Positions 24,846 to 36,844 of a stretch of 64,000 nt of DNA are shown here, in pieces; the first letter of the stretch is position 1, and each line of letters begins with the position of its first letter. The position numbers and the translations under genes are program-made. Origin of the DNA: Proteles cristata cristata (lineage: Eukaryota > Chordata > Mammalia > Carnivora > Hyaenidae); assembly GCA_017311185.1 (NCBI GenBank), contig JAESUZ010004907.1, forward strand, positions 186,001 through 250,000. Direction: 5' to 3'. The notes beneath the pieces were generated by a model that was not told where the DNA came from, did no database searches, and saw only the letters and a program-made list of their open reading frames with translations.

Positions 24846-26884
24846 TGACAAGGGAAGGGCTTGTGGCCTTTTGCTTAGCACAGGTTACAAAAAACGAGTG
24901 AGCACCAGTAAAATAAATGTTGTACTTTTTTACCAAAAACAATTCCATTTGGATAACTGTTGCTTGAAAAAATTAGTACATTGTGTGTTTTTAAATGAAG
25001 ATGATTTATTGCTATTGTCTAACATGTGAGGAAAGACAAAGAAATTGTTTGCAGGATCATTGGTTTGAGCACATCAATGGCACTGTTGGACAATTCTTGC
25101 TGAGTGTTAAGATGATTTATGTAACAGACCGAAGCTTTCCACAGTAATACATTATAGTCTCCAGCTATCAACCCTTGTTCCTGCAGGGACAAAAGAATCT
25201 GAAAAATACCGACTTCTGAAAGTCTCCTCTAAAGAAATTGGAGATCACGGTGATGCTGTTTAATCTCTTTCGAGAGAAATCACCATTACATGCAATGTCT
25301 TAACTTATGAAAACAGACACAGGAAGTTTATCATGTTTCTTTTTTTAAGAAAATCATTTTTCTAAGAAACTTTTCAGTTTCCTTTCCTTTCCATTTAGTT
25401 ATTTGAACCAGGGTGACAAGAATTTTCAATAAAGGATGAAACGCATTTAAACGTCCGTACTTTGCCATCCTGAAACTTCAGGAATTATGTTACAGATTAA
25501 AAATTAAGGCATTCTGGATATATGGGATGGCAGTGCTATTTATTTTTCTTTCAAATAAAGATCTATATGAGAAACATATTTTACAGTGTTATAACCATAG
25601 CCATATTTTTAGTGTATCCATGATTGCATGAAGCCATCACATAATTTAAAGATATGTACAAGATGATATCTTTTGAATTCTTCTGAGTTATGGGACTTCT
25701 TGTCACCAAAGATTGAGTGCTCTGTATAATGATTGCAGTATGTGGACAGCGACCTGCAAAAACAAGGCCCCTCTGGTGGCAAAACTCGATTTTAAAAAGA
25801 GAAGAAAAGGCAACATCCGGAAGAGAGTTCCCATTATTTGTTCCTGGTCTGCACATAGGAACACTCTCTCTAGATGGTATGAAAACATGAATTCTCTGTA
25901 GTCAAGAGAAAAACCCTAATTAACATCCCACTTCCAGATGCAATTGTGTGGGATACGAATAAAAAATAAGAACAGACTGTAGCGAAAGGAAATGTGGATT
26001 GCAGAAGGAGAAAATAATGTAAACAGGATACCCAGGTCACGGAATATGTTAAGCAATATGATTAAAAAGGAATGCGAGTATGTAATTAAAGAGACAGGGG
26101 GGATGGGATCTTCCAGAAGGCAGGTGACACATTTCCTTTCCCTTTTCACTAAAATGGGGGTACGGGGAGGGCTCAACAAGGGCGAGGAGAATGGCTTTCG
26201 CCAAATGGCCTGAAAGGCATTCCAACAGATCAAATCAAAAGGGATTGGAAGGACTCTCTGTTACTTTGCTATGACCCAGTCTCTTGATTCAAGTCTCCAA
26301 AACAATCTAGCAGTTTGACCTCCTTGCCAAGAATCTCCCAGTGAAGACAGCCTTTCTATAACACAAGCCAGTCTGTGAGGAAGTATAGCTTTTGTTGCAT
26401 ATGTAGACACTGAAACTGTGGCTCACAAGGTCGTTGGCCTTTTCCCTGGGTCAGTAGGAGCGGACCTGTCAGGCAGCCATCAGCCTGGGCTTCGGGTCTG
26501 CCTTGCGCACTTCCCGGAAAAGGAGACCCGTAGCCCTCTGCACGGTTAAGTCATTACCCTCAGAGCTCTTCCACAGCCTTCACCTGCTCACTGTTTCCCA
26601 CTATTATTTTATTCCTTCATTTCAAAAATGCACTTTCCTTCCATTAAAATAAAGGCCGAACTTTATCTTAGGTATTTATGAGGAGCAATGAAGTGAATGC
26701 ATTAGGTATGGATGGGGCTATACTTTGTTTCAATATGAGTTCTGTTCAATGGCAGATATACTGAAATTTCTTTATAATGATGTCTAAACCCTCTCCTACA
26801 CTGTCTGTAGTTGTTTGTTTTCTTAGACATGACCCGTTCCATGGCATGTATAAACCCATTTAATAATAGCCATACCTATGCTAA

Positions 26885-27115
26885 AGCTGCCATTTATCAA
26901 GAACATCCTATGTGGCCGACATAGATTATTAGGTTTTTAAGTTACCTTATGTGTTTGCTTTCAATGCTCGAAAGAACCCCATGAAGCAGGTTTTAAAACA
27001 GTCTCACAAGGAATAAGAAATTTGCCCCAGAACACACACTAATAAATGCTTCAGGAACCTAGATACAATTCCTGTCCTCTGGACTCCAGAGGCTTGATTC
27101 GAACTTCCAGTACAC
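26885..27115 (-). repeat. MIR SINE remnant
   Basis: CATTTATCAAGAACATCCTA, ACCCCATGAAGCAGGTTTTA and AGAAATTTGCCCCAGAACAC follow the reverse-complement MIR order over about 230 bp. Confidence 0.65.
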
Positions 27116-28011
27116 TCTTGGTTGTTCTTATCAGTCCCTGAAGGAATCCTTATGCATACTCTCTACCGATCCCAGTATCTATCCCCTTCTCTTCGCAGAA
27201 GACTGTAGCATCTTAGAAGCTAACTGTACAAATACCAATGGTGCGGTTTTAAGAAAATGAATTTACTATTTGGAACTATGGAAATACTCTCTTGACGATG
27301 ATAATATTTTGAAATTACTACCTTAATGTTTCCAACTGTCCCTTGGTGGCCTTGAAAAGTTCATATGTATTATGGACTTGGCCAAGCCTTGTGATAGTAC
27401 AGCCCACCCCAGGCCACATTCCAGGACTCTTGACTTCTGTTCCCTGGTCACAGGGGGTGCACAGAGCCTCTGGCACTACAGTAGAGCTGTCCTAGGTCAC
27501 ATCCCAGCACCAGCCATATGATGAGACTCTCCTGTACCTAGGATCAGTGAGTAGCTTCAGATCAGGGAGAGTCGGGTTAAGTAGCAATAGTAGAACTTAG
27601 AGTTCTTTGAATCATTTAGATCATACAGACTGGCTATTATTTAGAGCAAATCATTTTGCATGCTTGTTTCCAATTGACCTTTCATTCACCTGGTGAAGAT
27701 CCAAGATAAAAGTATTGGCTTGAATTTCATGCCACTATCCCTAGATAATTTTTCTCCGTATGTATAGATGGTTCCTGTTGACTTTTATCATTCCCAGGGG
27801 AGAAGGCAAGCTGTAGGACTCAGTCTGCTGATAAGATTCTCATCTCTAGACTAGAAGGAGTGTGAGGCCCTATGAAGACTGATAAGGAATATGAAACCAC
27901 CGAGCAAGTCCATACGTAGAATTCTCCAGAATTCTACTCTGGAATCAAGCCCATAGATCCTCGGAGGACACGGGATTGACTCTTTCATGGTCTCTAATTC
28001 AGGCTTAGAAA

Positions 28012-28031
28012 ACAAAACAAAACAAAAAACA
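28012..28031. repeat. (AAAAC)n short microsatellite
   Basis: Four consecutive AAAAC-type units. Confidence 0.8.
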
Positions 28032-28785
28032 GAACATAGTCCTGTATGTCATGGGATAGGCAAGGGCCTTAGAAGGGATTCTTGGCCCCAAGACAACTGG
28101 AGAATGAAAAATACTTGAATCTCTTGGCCTTTCTGAGACTTGAAGGAAGAAAATAAGGCCAAGTCATAAAAGGACCTTAAGTCAGTAGACCAGTGTGGTA
28201 GGACCACTGATCACCCAAGGATAGACTTAACAGAAGCCTCCAGTGACTACCTAGCCCCAGCTCTCATCACAGTGTCCCTGTTCTTTGCTCAGAGTACCTT
28301 CTCATCTGCTCTGTGCTCACTTGTACAGTTAGGCCCCTGCTGCTAGCCAGGCAAGGACATCAGACCTGCCGTTCTCAAGGGGTCCTGATGTGAAGCTGAG
28401 GTTTCCGCGGGGTCCTTAGCTGATGTTCTACCTGCAGGAAGGTCTAGATTTCTGAGAATCCATGAGCCCCAGACTCACCCTTACAAGGGTGACCCTCTGG
28501 GACCCCTGTGTCTCTATTGAATGGTAAGCACAAGCCATTTCAGGACAGATCAACAGGCCAAACTACATCGCCCCAGCCTTTCTCGGGCTACTCAAGCCTT
28601 CACATCTGTAGCAGGATATTTTTGGCTTCCTGACATGCTGAGAGATTAACGTTACCTACCATGTTGTTAGCTGACCACTGCAAAGTCTTGGGAACACAGG
28701 GTATTTATCCATGCCCTTGGAATAAAAGTGATGTATTCCCAAACTTCTTGCCTTTAAAAAGTCACCTAAGCATTTATTCATTCAT

Positions 28786-28802
28786 ACATGCATGCATGCA
28801 TC
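28786..28802. repeat. (CATG)n short tract
   Basis: ATACATGCATGCATGCA, an alternating purine-pyrimidine run. Confidence 0.75.
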
Positions 28803-28959
28803 CAGTGGGTCATTTGCTAATTTGTTCAGCGAACACTGAATACTGATTCTAACCAGCCAGCCTCTTGGGGAATATGGAACATACGGAACCATTTTCGAAT
28901 CTAATCCATTCCTCCAAAACACTGCGACTTTCTCTAATACATAGCTTCCTATTGTTAAG

Positions 28960-29460
28960 TCAAACTTATGCCTTTTAAGTTTTTAAAAATTAAAATAAAG
29001 ACGTCATTTCGTAGAAATCAGCATTGAGGAATTAGCTAATTCATTTCCGCATTTACAAAATAATTAGTAATTAACCTGGCCTTGAGGTTTTTGTAAGTTT
29101 TGTGACATTTTGACATTTAGACAATTATGATACTTTTCTGTGGCATCAATTACGCTGTAATAAGCCCCTGGCAAATAACCATATGGTGACGTCTGATGTA
29201 AAGAGCAGAAACTATCAAGTAACCTTGTGTTAAAATTTAACCTTGTTAAAATTCCTGATCCACGTTAACTACCCGTTACCATTTAGGTTGTGAAATCTGT
29301 GGTTGTGGTATATAAGTGCCCGGATTAAATAACATTAATGTGTAATTACATGAACATATACCATCTAGCTTTGTTAAATTGCAGTACAATCGTTATCACT
29401 GAATGTAAAGTGATACCAATTAAACCTTCCTTTAAAACACCACAAATTAAGATTTAACTA
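28960..29460. promoter_or_regulatory. TOX: Candidate intronic enhancer
   Basis: About 500 bp without recognisable repeats hold clustered motifs: two CRE-like cores (GACGTCAT at 29000, TGACGTC at 29187), a tandem RUNX core TGTGGTTGTGGT at 29298-29309 plus ACCACA at 29439-29444, several TAATTA-type homeodomain cores, and CTTTGTT (TCF/LEF-like) near 29370. RUNX and TCF factors act in thymocytes, which suits a TOX enhancer. The region lies about 2.4 kb upstream of exon 3. This is an inference without alignment or chromatin data. Confidence 0.35.
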
Positions 29461-29935
29461 CTGGAGAAAAGCTCGCATGTAAAGTTATGGTATACCATGG
29501 ATAGAATATCCCTGAGTCCTTTCAGAGATGTAATAGCATTTATAAAATTAAAAACATCTTTTCCCTTTATCCCTGGCAGTACCTGTATGTTATTTAGTAA
29601 AGTTCCAAACAGACACCACTTTATTCTTAAAAGATAAGTGTCAACAAGGTCAGCCTTTGAAGTGTTGACACAAAGACAAATTATGATATCTTATGTTCAT
29701 ATAGCGTAAGTATAGTGAGAAATGGTAAAATATAGTAAAAAATCGTGAGCTTGGCACTGGAATGGAATTTGGGATAAGAAACAACCTGATACCGAAGCTA
29801 ATGTTAGTTCTTAAATTATGGAATTTTGTGGATCAAAAACCACTGGGTGTTGGCCACTTGGTATCATTCAACCTAATAAAATAGTAGCCATTAAACTGCT
29901 TATAATGTCACAACGTATATCGATCCCTCGTGTAT

Positions 29936-30110
29936 TCTGAGCCCACTGGTTACCAGCTGAGTCAAAGTTACTTAAATTCTGAGCCTCAGTTTTCTCTTCA
30001 GGAACACAGGATAATGTAGCTACACTCAGGACTGTTGTTAAAGATTAAGTGAATACAACAGAGTCAAAGCACTCAGCACAGTGCTTTTTACAAGACCAGC
30101 ATTAACAAAA
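29936..30110 (+). repeat. MIR SINE remnant
   Basis: GTTACTTAAATTCTGAGCCT, CAGTTTTCTCTTCAGGAACA and GACTGTTGTTAAAGATTAAG followed by a CACTCAGCACAGTGC tail give a clear MIR order. Confidence 0.75.
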
Positions 30111-31845
30111 GTGCTTCCCCTCTCTCTCACCGCCCTCCCCCGAATCTTTGATGCTCCTTCTTAAATCAGTGCTCGTACCAGGAACTAATGGTTTAGGTCT
30201 ATTGGCTCAAGGTCTAAACTACATCAAGCAAATAAGAATTTAAGCCAATGTACAATTTTGACACGGAGCACTAACGTGTTTTTCAGGCAAGAGATCCAGA
30301 CTATAGTCAGGGAGAGTTGGTAACGGACGTTTGAACTCTCAGAGCTGGTGATTTTTTAGCAGAGCTTCAGATATCTAAGGAGACTGGTCTGCAAAGATGA
30401 ATCCAGTCTTGCCTTCATCTGTGTCTGGTGTCTAACCTACACGTGCCTCTACGTGACCAGGTCTGAATTCCAGATGTCCCCAGTAGCTCTCCGTTTCATC
30501 CTGCCTTCTGACGGCACCTAAACAAATATAGTAAAACTTGTACAACATTTAGCAAGTGCAACTTGAAGATTTTCTTTCTGTTAGACAAATAGACGCCATC
30601 TGGAAAAAATAACCCCAGGCGCTTGGACGCAGGAGCATGAAGCTTATTGGCTGAATACTCGATGAATACCTTACATTACTTTCTTTGGCTCCTACCCTCG
30701 GCCTGCTCATTTCAAATCTTGCACACTTCAGCAGGCCCTGTGCTGTCAGAAAAGCAAGGCCTGTTACCCGGCACTCAAACACTATGAAGACATGCTTAGT
30801 TTGAAAGATAGGCTTGCAAGAATGAACCAGACCCAGATTGTTTCCTCCTCATCATAACACCTGCTCCATAAAGGACTGCTAGATACCACTTTGCCTTGAT
30901 ATTAATTGGAAACAATATTTTACTATCCAGTCTCCCCTTATATTTTCAATGGCTGCCACATTCTGTTTTAAACAGGAGTGTCCTCTCTCTCAAGCTGCTT
31001 TCCAAAAGGAAAAGCCCTACATATGTTATTTGTTTACTGATTGAATTATTCGTATTCCTACATTTTATGTCACTCCTTATTTGTATTATATTCCTAAATT
31101 CACATTATAACAATGTTAGTGTGATTTTCTCTCTCACATTAGCTGAACTGAATCTAAAGGGCTGTAATATTAGTTATTAGCTTTTAGAGGAAAATCAAAG
31201 AAATGGGAGTCATCAGAAATCAAGAGAACAATCTTCACTTTATTTTGATGGTATAATCTTCATGATAAAAATAGCTTTTAAAGGCTTTTTTTCCCCCGTA
31301 TCAAACTTTCTATGCAGCCACACTTACGAGACATGTTTAAGTTCCTTCTTTGCTAATTATTTTTTCTTTTGCCAGTTGTAAACATGCAGCTTTTCAAAGC
31401 TCTAAAGCGATTTTCCCAGAACTTCTGGAATTCATTTTATGACATCTCATGATCTGAGCAGCGGGAAGTCTTATGAAACATGTTTGAGTGCACATTAATT
31501 TTATAAATTGCCTGCCTTCCCTACAATTCCCATGAAAACGGTATTCAGTTAGATTAAAACTCTTGGAGTTTAATGGGAACTTTGAAATCTGTTTGAGTTC
31601 AGTTTCTTGGAAAAATAAAACTGCCTGATGGAAGTACTTGTTATACAAGAAGCGGATATGCCTTTGAGGCTATTTTTTTCCATGAATAATGGTGAAATTA
31701 CAGCAGGATAATCTGCGTGTTTGCAATGTCTTTGCCAAATCCAGAACGCTGCTTGTAGTAGCGTCTGAAAGGGTCATGGGTGTTTGTTCCCGGTGACGGA
31801 GAAGAAGGGAATGATAATTTGCCACAATGTCATTTGTCTTTTCAG

Positions 31846-32088
31846 TCCTACCCTGGTCCAAGCCTGGAAAGTGAAGACTTCAACATTCCGCCAATCACCC
31901 CTCCCTCCCTCCCTGACCACTCGCTGGTGCACGTGAATGAGGTCGAACCCGGCTACCACTCTCTGTGTCACCCGATGAACCATAATGGCCTGCTACCATT
32001 CCATCCGCAAAACATGGACCTACCTGAAATCACCGTCTCCAATTTGCTGGGACAGGATGGCGCACTGCTTACTAACTCCATTTCTGTG
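31846..32088 (+). CDS. TOX: TOX coding exon 3 (243 nt internal exon)
   Basis: This is a complete internal exon of 81 codons, phase 0 at both ends. It begins S-Y-P-G-P-S-L-E-S-E-D-F, runs through the proline-rich core I-P-P-I-T-P-P-S-L-P, then Y-H-S-L-C-H-P-M-N-H-N-G and M-D-L-P-E-I-T-V-S-N, and ends N-S-I-S-V. The borders are TTTTCAG|TCCTAC and TCTGTG|GTAAGA; both splice sites are strong. The IPPITPP core and the MDLPEITVSN motif are shared across the TOX family in the N-terminal transactivation region. The SYPGPSLE opening and the HNGLLPFHPQ stretch mark TOX itself rather than TOX2, TOX3 or TOX4. Compared with the human protein as I remember it, a few conservative differences occur (for example V in HVNEV, P in VEPGY, and L and A in SNLLGQDGA). 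No stop or frameshift is present. The downstream exons (linker, NLS, HMG box, C-terminal region) are outside the window. Confidence 0.98.
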
Positions 32089-32115
32089 GTAAGAATCCGC
32101 TTACCAATTTGTTGT

Positions 32116-32152
32116 GGGGGCCAGGGCCGGGGAGGGTGGGGTAAGGGTGGGG
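32116..32152 (+). promoter_or_regulatory. TOX: G-run array / G-quadruplex just after exon 3 donor
   Basis: Seven sense-strand runs of 3-5 Gs with loops of 1-3 nt begin 28 nt inside intron 3. Intronic G runs near a donor are known hnRNP H/F splicing-enhancer sites, and the run count also satisfies the G-quadruplex pattern. Confidence 0.65.
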
Positions 32153-32599
32153 AGTGAAGGATATGGCGAAGGTAAGGTCGACTTTAATGCAAAGCTTTAA
32201 ACTGGAGTAACACAGGGTTCTGAAACTAAGCATGTGTTTTTAGCTATGGAGAATGTTCTCCATACGGTCTTTAATTCAGGGGGAGAAAAAAAATCAATTA
32301 ATTACATGTTTGGTCACTTACATTTATAACCCAAAGTTCTAAATACTGTTTGACACTGAATGCTCTGTCATAAAGTTGATAGACTTCTCACCACAAGTCA
32401 GAACCTTGCATCTTCTGAACAGGAACTGCTTTTAAACTGGATTTCATTTTATGGGAAGCAAGAAAACAATTTTCCTTTTTTATTGTGGAGGTACAGTTCT
32501 AGTGATTAAAAATTTATCTCCATTAAAGTGTTTCAATCTATTGGACGCTTTGTCCCTATGAGTCTTCAAAAGTTCTATACTTCTCAAAGTTAGTAGGAA

Positions 32600-32705
32600 T
32601 GTGTATCCCCTAGAAAACTAGCAAAAAATCCATGTCCGGCCTCTACCCAGAAGTCCAGGGATCTGTATTTTTAACAGGCATCCCATGTTTGAGAAACACT
32701 AACTT
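32600..32705. repeat. MER5/MER20-type hAT remnant
   Basis: CCGGCCTCTACCCAGAAGTC, CAGGGATCTGTATTTTTAAC and a TTTGAGAAACACT end resemble the non-autonomous hAT-Charlie elements that end TTTGAGAACCACTG. Confidence 0.5.
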
Positions 32706-33100
32706 ACCATCAAACCATCCCTTCTGATTTTTATGTCATCTTAACCCTTAATAATTTCTCGGTCTATTATCTCGGTAGTGAAAAATATCTTCAGTAGTAC
32801 ATGGCCAAGGACAGAGCTCTTTACCATGTCATCAGCCTCTCCCTTAGGTTAACATTGACTTTTAATTAGCGCTCTTTGGTTTCCGTTGTTCAATCACTTA
32901 ACAGCACAAGCAACTCGATTGTCACTTGGGTAAGTCACTGAACAGTGCTGTCATGTTCACAATGAATAAATTGATGAATTTGCTCATATTATATTGTTTC
33001 TGATAGGCGCCATTCTCATGATCACTTATCTAAATCATTTGGGGATATATCTCTAACTTGAGTGGCTCTACAAGGTTTTCCTGTTAATCATGAATGTGAA

Positions 33101-33133
33101 GGGCAGGGGTTGGCGGGCAGTGGGAGTGGGGGA
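33101..33133 (+). other. G-rich tract, G-quadruplex motif
   Basis: Five G runs (3, 4, 3, 3, 5) with loops of 2-5 nt on the sense strand. Confidence 0.6.
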
Positions 33134-33551
33134 AGAGTCAAAAGAAACCATGCAGTAATTTTCGAAGAATGAAGCCCAGAGCCTAATGCCATGATCGTGT
33201 CTAGATTCTCCTAAGAGCTGGCAGCTAGCCCAGTGGCCAAGAGAGGAGAGCTCGTTCACAGCCCTAATAGAGGCAGAAAACTGCTGTCCTCCATTTTCTA
33301 GATTATCTTGTACTCATATAGGTTTGTCCTAAGAGTGTGCGTGTTAACTATGGCTTGAGAAAAGATAAAGTGTTTTTTAAACAAACTTGCTGCATTTGTA
33401 GATCTGAATAGCGTCCTTCAAAGTGGTCACCTTGAGAAGTCTCATGTCTATTCCTCTCTGGGGCTAGGCCTTCAGACCCACGTCATGACTCAGTCAGGCA
33501 TCCAGGTGATGCTTTCCTAGACACCACCTATTCTTTCAGAGGAGAAGAAGA

Positions 33552-33750
33552 GGGGCGCCTGGGTGGCTCAGTCCATTAAGTGTCTGACTTCAGCTCAGGT
33601 CAGGATCTCATGGATTGTGAGTTCAAGCCTCATGTTGGGCTCTGTGCTGATAGCTTGGAGACTGCTTCAGATTCTGTGTCTGCGCCACCCCCCGCCCATG
33701 CTCATGCTCTGTGTCTCAATAAATAAACATTAAAAGAATTTTTAAAAAAG
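33552..33750 (+). mobile_element. CAN SINE
   Basis: Head GGGGCGCCTGGGTGGCTCAG with an AAATAAACATTAAAAG tail. The flanks share only a short purine-rich repeat (AGAAGAAGAGG / GAGAAGAGGAA), so the target-site duplication is unclear. Confidence 0.92.
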
Positions 33751-33975
33751 AGAGAGAGAGAAGAGGAATACATATAGTGTGTACAGTGCAAGTCAGTCCT
33801 CAGAGCTTTCTCAGTGTGATTGAAGTAGGGCCATAGAAGGGATAATGAGATGTTCAGTTATGTAATTTAAGCCTCAAAACTCTTTTTCCTTTACACCGTT
33901 TGCCTTCTTAGCATTCCTAGCACCCCCTCAATAGACCATTCACTGATTAAGAGATGCTTCTTCGATATATATGTG

Positions 33976-34017
33976 CATACATACGTTGTACATACGTACA
34001 TACGTACGAGCATATAT
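33976..34017. repeat. TACA/TACG tetranucleotide tract
   Basis: Imperfect CATACATACG and TACGTACATACG units containing several CpGs. Confidence 0.75.
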
Positions 34018-34514
34018 TCTCATTGTATACATGTCAAGGATTTCTCCAGAGCTGCCATAATGGCTGTCACGCCCTCCTTAAATGGCGTGCTCAGAACTGG
34101 ACCTGATCACAGCATGAAATACACCATTTTCCCGGCCCTTCCTCCCCTGTGCTTTTGTCTCACTCTATCAGGAACCTCTCCTCAAACAAATTTCTTTACG
34201 CTTTCCCCACCCAACACAATGTCAAAAACAGGACTTTAGGTATTTTCCCTTCAACGTGGCATTTCCTTAGGAACCTTTAGCACTGTAAAAAGCAGAGGGG
34301 CCCTGTTCGCCTAACCTAAGGGGATAAGGCTCTAACTTGCCATTCTGGTTCTTGGCAAGCTGCATCTAGTAAGATCTTTCGTAGGACGGTGGGCCTTCCC
34401 GATACCTCTCAACCCACATTCTGAGGTGGACATCCGCTTTGCCTACTCCCGGTACTGACCCTATCATTTTTTGCTGCTCCAACAAATAATGCAAGTCTTG
34501 GTGAGGCTTTGGAC

Positions 34515-34720
34515 GGGCTTTAGCACTGTCCAGTAGAACTTTCTGTGGTGATGGCTTTTCTGTCATCCGTGCTGTCCGAGAGCAGTATTCATTGGCTATT
34601 AAGGACTTTAAATGTGGCTGAAGTGACTGAAGATCTAACTTTTATTTTATTATATTTGAATTATTTTACATTTAAGGCAGCCACATGTTCCTAGTGGCTA
34701 CTGTCTTGGATAGCTTAGGT
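34515..34720. repeat. DNA-transposon (MITE) remnant, family not assigned
   Basis: TAGCACTGTCCAGTAGAACT near the left and GCCACATGTTCCTAGTGGCT with TACTGTCTTGGATAGC at the right match a common mammalian non-autonomous element. That element has CTGTCCAATAGAA and GTGGCTACCGTATTGGACAG termini. Confidence 0.5.
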
Positions 34721-34989
34721 CTAGTTAATGTTGATTCTAACATTAAATCTATATTAAACCCATTTTTAAGCCAACGTGGTCTTGGAGAAAGTAGATTTGG
34801 AAATTAAATTTGCTGTACGAATCAGGTTTCAAGACGTGGATCTCTGGCTGGAGTCCAGGAGCCAGAGTTTGATATACTAGATAGTTGCAGAAGAAATCTA
34901 ATAAAGTTGGAAGAGCCAACTTTATAGAAGTCTACTCATTCCTTTGAGAAACAAGGAGCCTCTTCAATACTTATTTTGAGCTAACCTGT

Positions 34990-35370
34990 GTCTAGAATGC
35001 CAATCGTCAGCATGTACATTTGAAATGCTTCCCGTGATCTAAATGTTTCAAAGTACTCAAATGATTGATATGACATGGTCATTGTCCTTCAGGAGCTTAC
35101 ATTACAGAGAAAACATAAGTATTGATGAAGCAATTAGAGACCAAGAGACGTGCAAAACTCACTTTTGCTGGCCGTAAACCCGGTAGGAATTCCTAGTCGG
35201 AAGACGTTACGGTAATCTGGTTTGGGTAGTCTATAAAACTTAGTGAAAAACAACTGAAACCAGGACTTGAAAGATGGTTTTCATTTGGATAAATAGAGAG
35301 GCAAGAAGGAGCATATTGGAGAGCATTTGGAAAGCAGGCTGGATATTTGAAGTTGGAAGGTTTGACCAGA
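34990..35370 (-). repeat. L2-like LINE remnant
   Basis: GTCATTGTCCTTCAGGAGCT followed by TACATTACAGAGAAAACATA, and further right CTGAAACCAGGACTTGAAAG, fit the reverse-complement L2 3' region. Confidence 0.5.
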
Positions 35371-36619
35371 CAAAGGGCCATGGGCTTCATATGAGGGATT
35401 CAAAAAAACCATTGGCTGCTTTCACTCAAGGTAAAAGCATCAGGAAAGCAGTGTCATGGGAAAATCCTTCTGGCATCTTCCTGGATGGATAGCGGTGGTC
35501 AGAAATGAGTTGCGGAAAGTCCGTGGAGCCTCTTGTCGTAACTCAGGCAAGAGGTGTTGAGGAGATGTAGAGGGTGGTGACAGTGAGAGCAGAAAGACGG
35601 GCCACGAAGCTGTTCCCACATCATTCCCAAATACAAATGGATCTGAAGATGAACAAGCCTCCATATAGCCATATTTTATGTTTAAAAAGCACTCAGAGGT
35701 TATTTTCTTTGAAAGGAACGCTAGGACTATAGAATATTTTCTTCATGTTTCTTTGTAAAACAAAAAAAAACACAAAAACTAAAACTCTTTCCTAACACCT
35801 TGCTCATGCCTAATGTGATCTCAAAAGTTAACAACCGAACTACTGGTCAGTTTGCCAGTCGTTGAAATATATTTATGAACAGCACACAACTTACGTCATC
35901 AATGCTCATATTGACAAGGCAGTAATGACTATAGAAATCCGGATGGAAAAGCTGCTCCCCTAGAAATTACAGTGCTCTTTCCAAGGCCTTCTGTCAAGGT
36001 CACCTTCAGTAATAAAAGCTAATACTTGTAGATTCTAAATAATAAACTTGTTGTGAATCTTAAAGTCCTATGAGTATAGGCCACCCCAGGCAGATTTATG
36101 TACAGGATCAACTATATCCAATTGCATTTTCCGAAAGCTTTACAATGTTATAAAAGCTGAGCTTTTGCTGTTAGTGTGGTGCTCACATCTTGGTATTAGT
36201 GTCTTCACGTGACAGAATTTTAGAATTTGAATGACTCCAAGGGGTAGAAATATTTTAGTTCTCATTGAAGTGTTATATACATTATAGAGATTGAATGTTT
36301 AATATATATGTATTATTATGTCACGTTATTTTTCATATCAATTGTTATATATAAGACAATAATCTTTTTGAGATTTCATTTTAAAGATAAATTTTCTAGT
36401 GTCTCTGCTTGTTCTCCCAGTGGTAACATAAGTGATGCAATTTCACTGATTTTGAGCACTTCCTACAGATATCTAATATATTAGACATAAAAAAATGGGT
36501 CTATAATTAGAAATTGATGTCTGAATATTATTATCCCAGTTTCACAATTGGAAAATGGAGGTTTATAGTGGTTAAGTGACCTGCTCAGTGGCTCAAGCCA
36601 GCTTCCTTGTCTGAAAAAC

Positions 36620-36829
36620 AAGGAGCCTGAGTGGCTCAGTTGGTTAAGCATCCAACTCTTGCTCTAGGTTCAGGCCATGATCTCGCAGTTTGTGAGTTCA
36701 AGCCCCGCATCAGGCCTGCACTGGTGACACAGAGGCTCCTTGGGATTCTGTCTCTCCTCTCTGCCCCCTCCTGCTTGGGATCTCTCTCTCTCTCTCTCTC
36801 TCTCAAAATAAATAAATAAACTTTTTTTA
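36620..36829 (+). mobile_element. CAN SINE, older variant, host of a second SINE
   Basis: The head AGGAGCCTGAGTGGCTCAGT is diverged and the body is of the AAGCATCCAACTCTTGCTCT type. The A tail at 36829-36840 served as insertion target for the next copy. Confidence 0.92.
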
Positions 36830-36844
36830 AAAAAAACAAAGGTA

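Larger units (their letters stand above)
12709..31845 (+). other. TOX: TOX intron 2, complete (19,137 bp)
   Basis: The intron is bounded by the exon 2 donor GTGGGT and the exon 3 acceptor TTGTCTTTTCAG. It contains three CAN SINEs (10,034 lies outside; those inside start at 16,544, 17,026 and 23,250), a long TTTTC tract (15.5 kb), MIR and L2 remnants, and (TG)n, (TTTTG)n and TATATG microsatellites. From 23.45 kb to the end there is no CAN SINE. I see nothing nameable in 12,860-15,460, 18,000-20,460, 21,450-22,550, 25,000-26,880 or 27,120-28,950 beyond short low-complexity runs and possible L2 scraps. No ORF in the intron shows a recognisable protein domain. Confidence 0.93.

Noticed and set aside
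32089..32157. Open frame continuing past the exon 3 donor for 22 codons
   Set aside because: A strong GTAAGA donor ends the exon and the continuation is Gly-rich noise from the G-run array.
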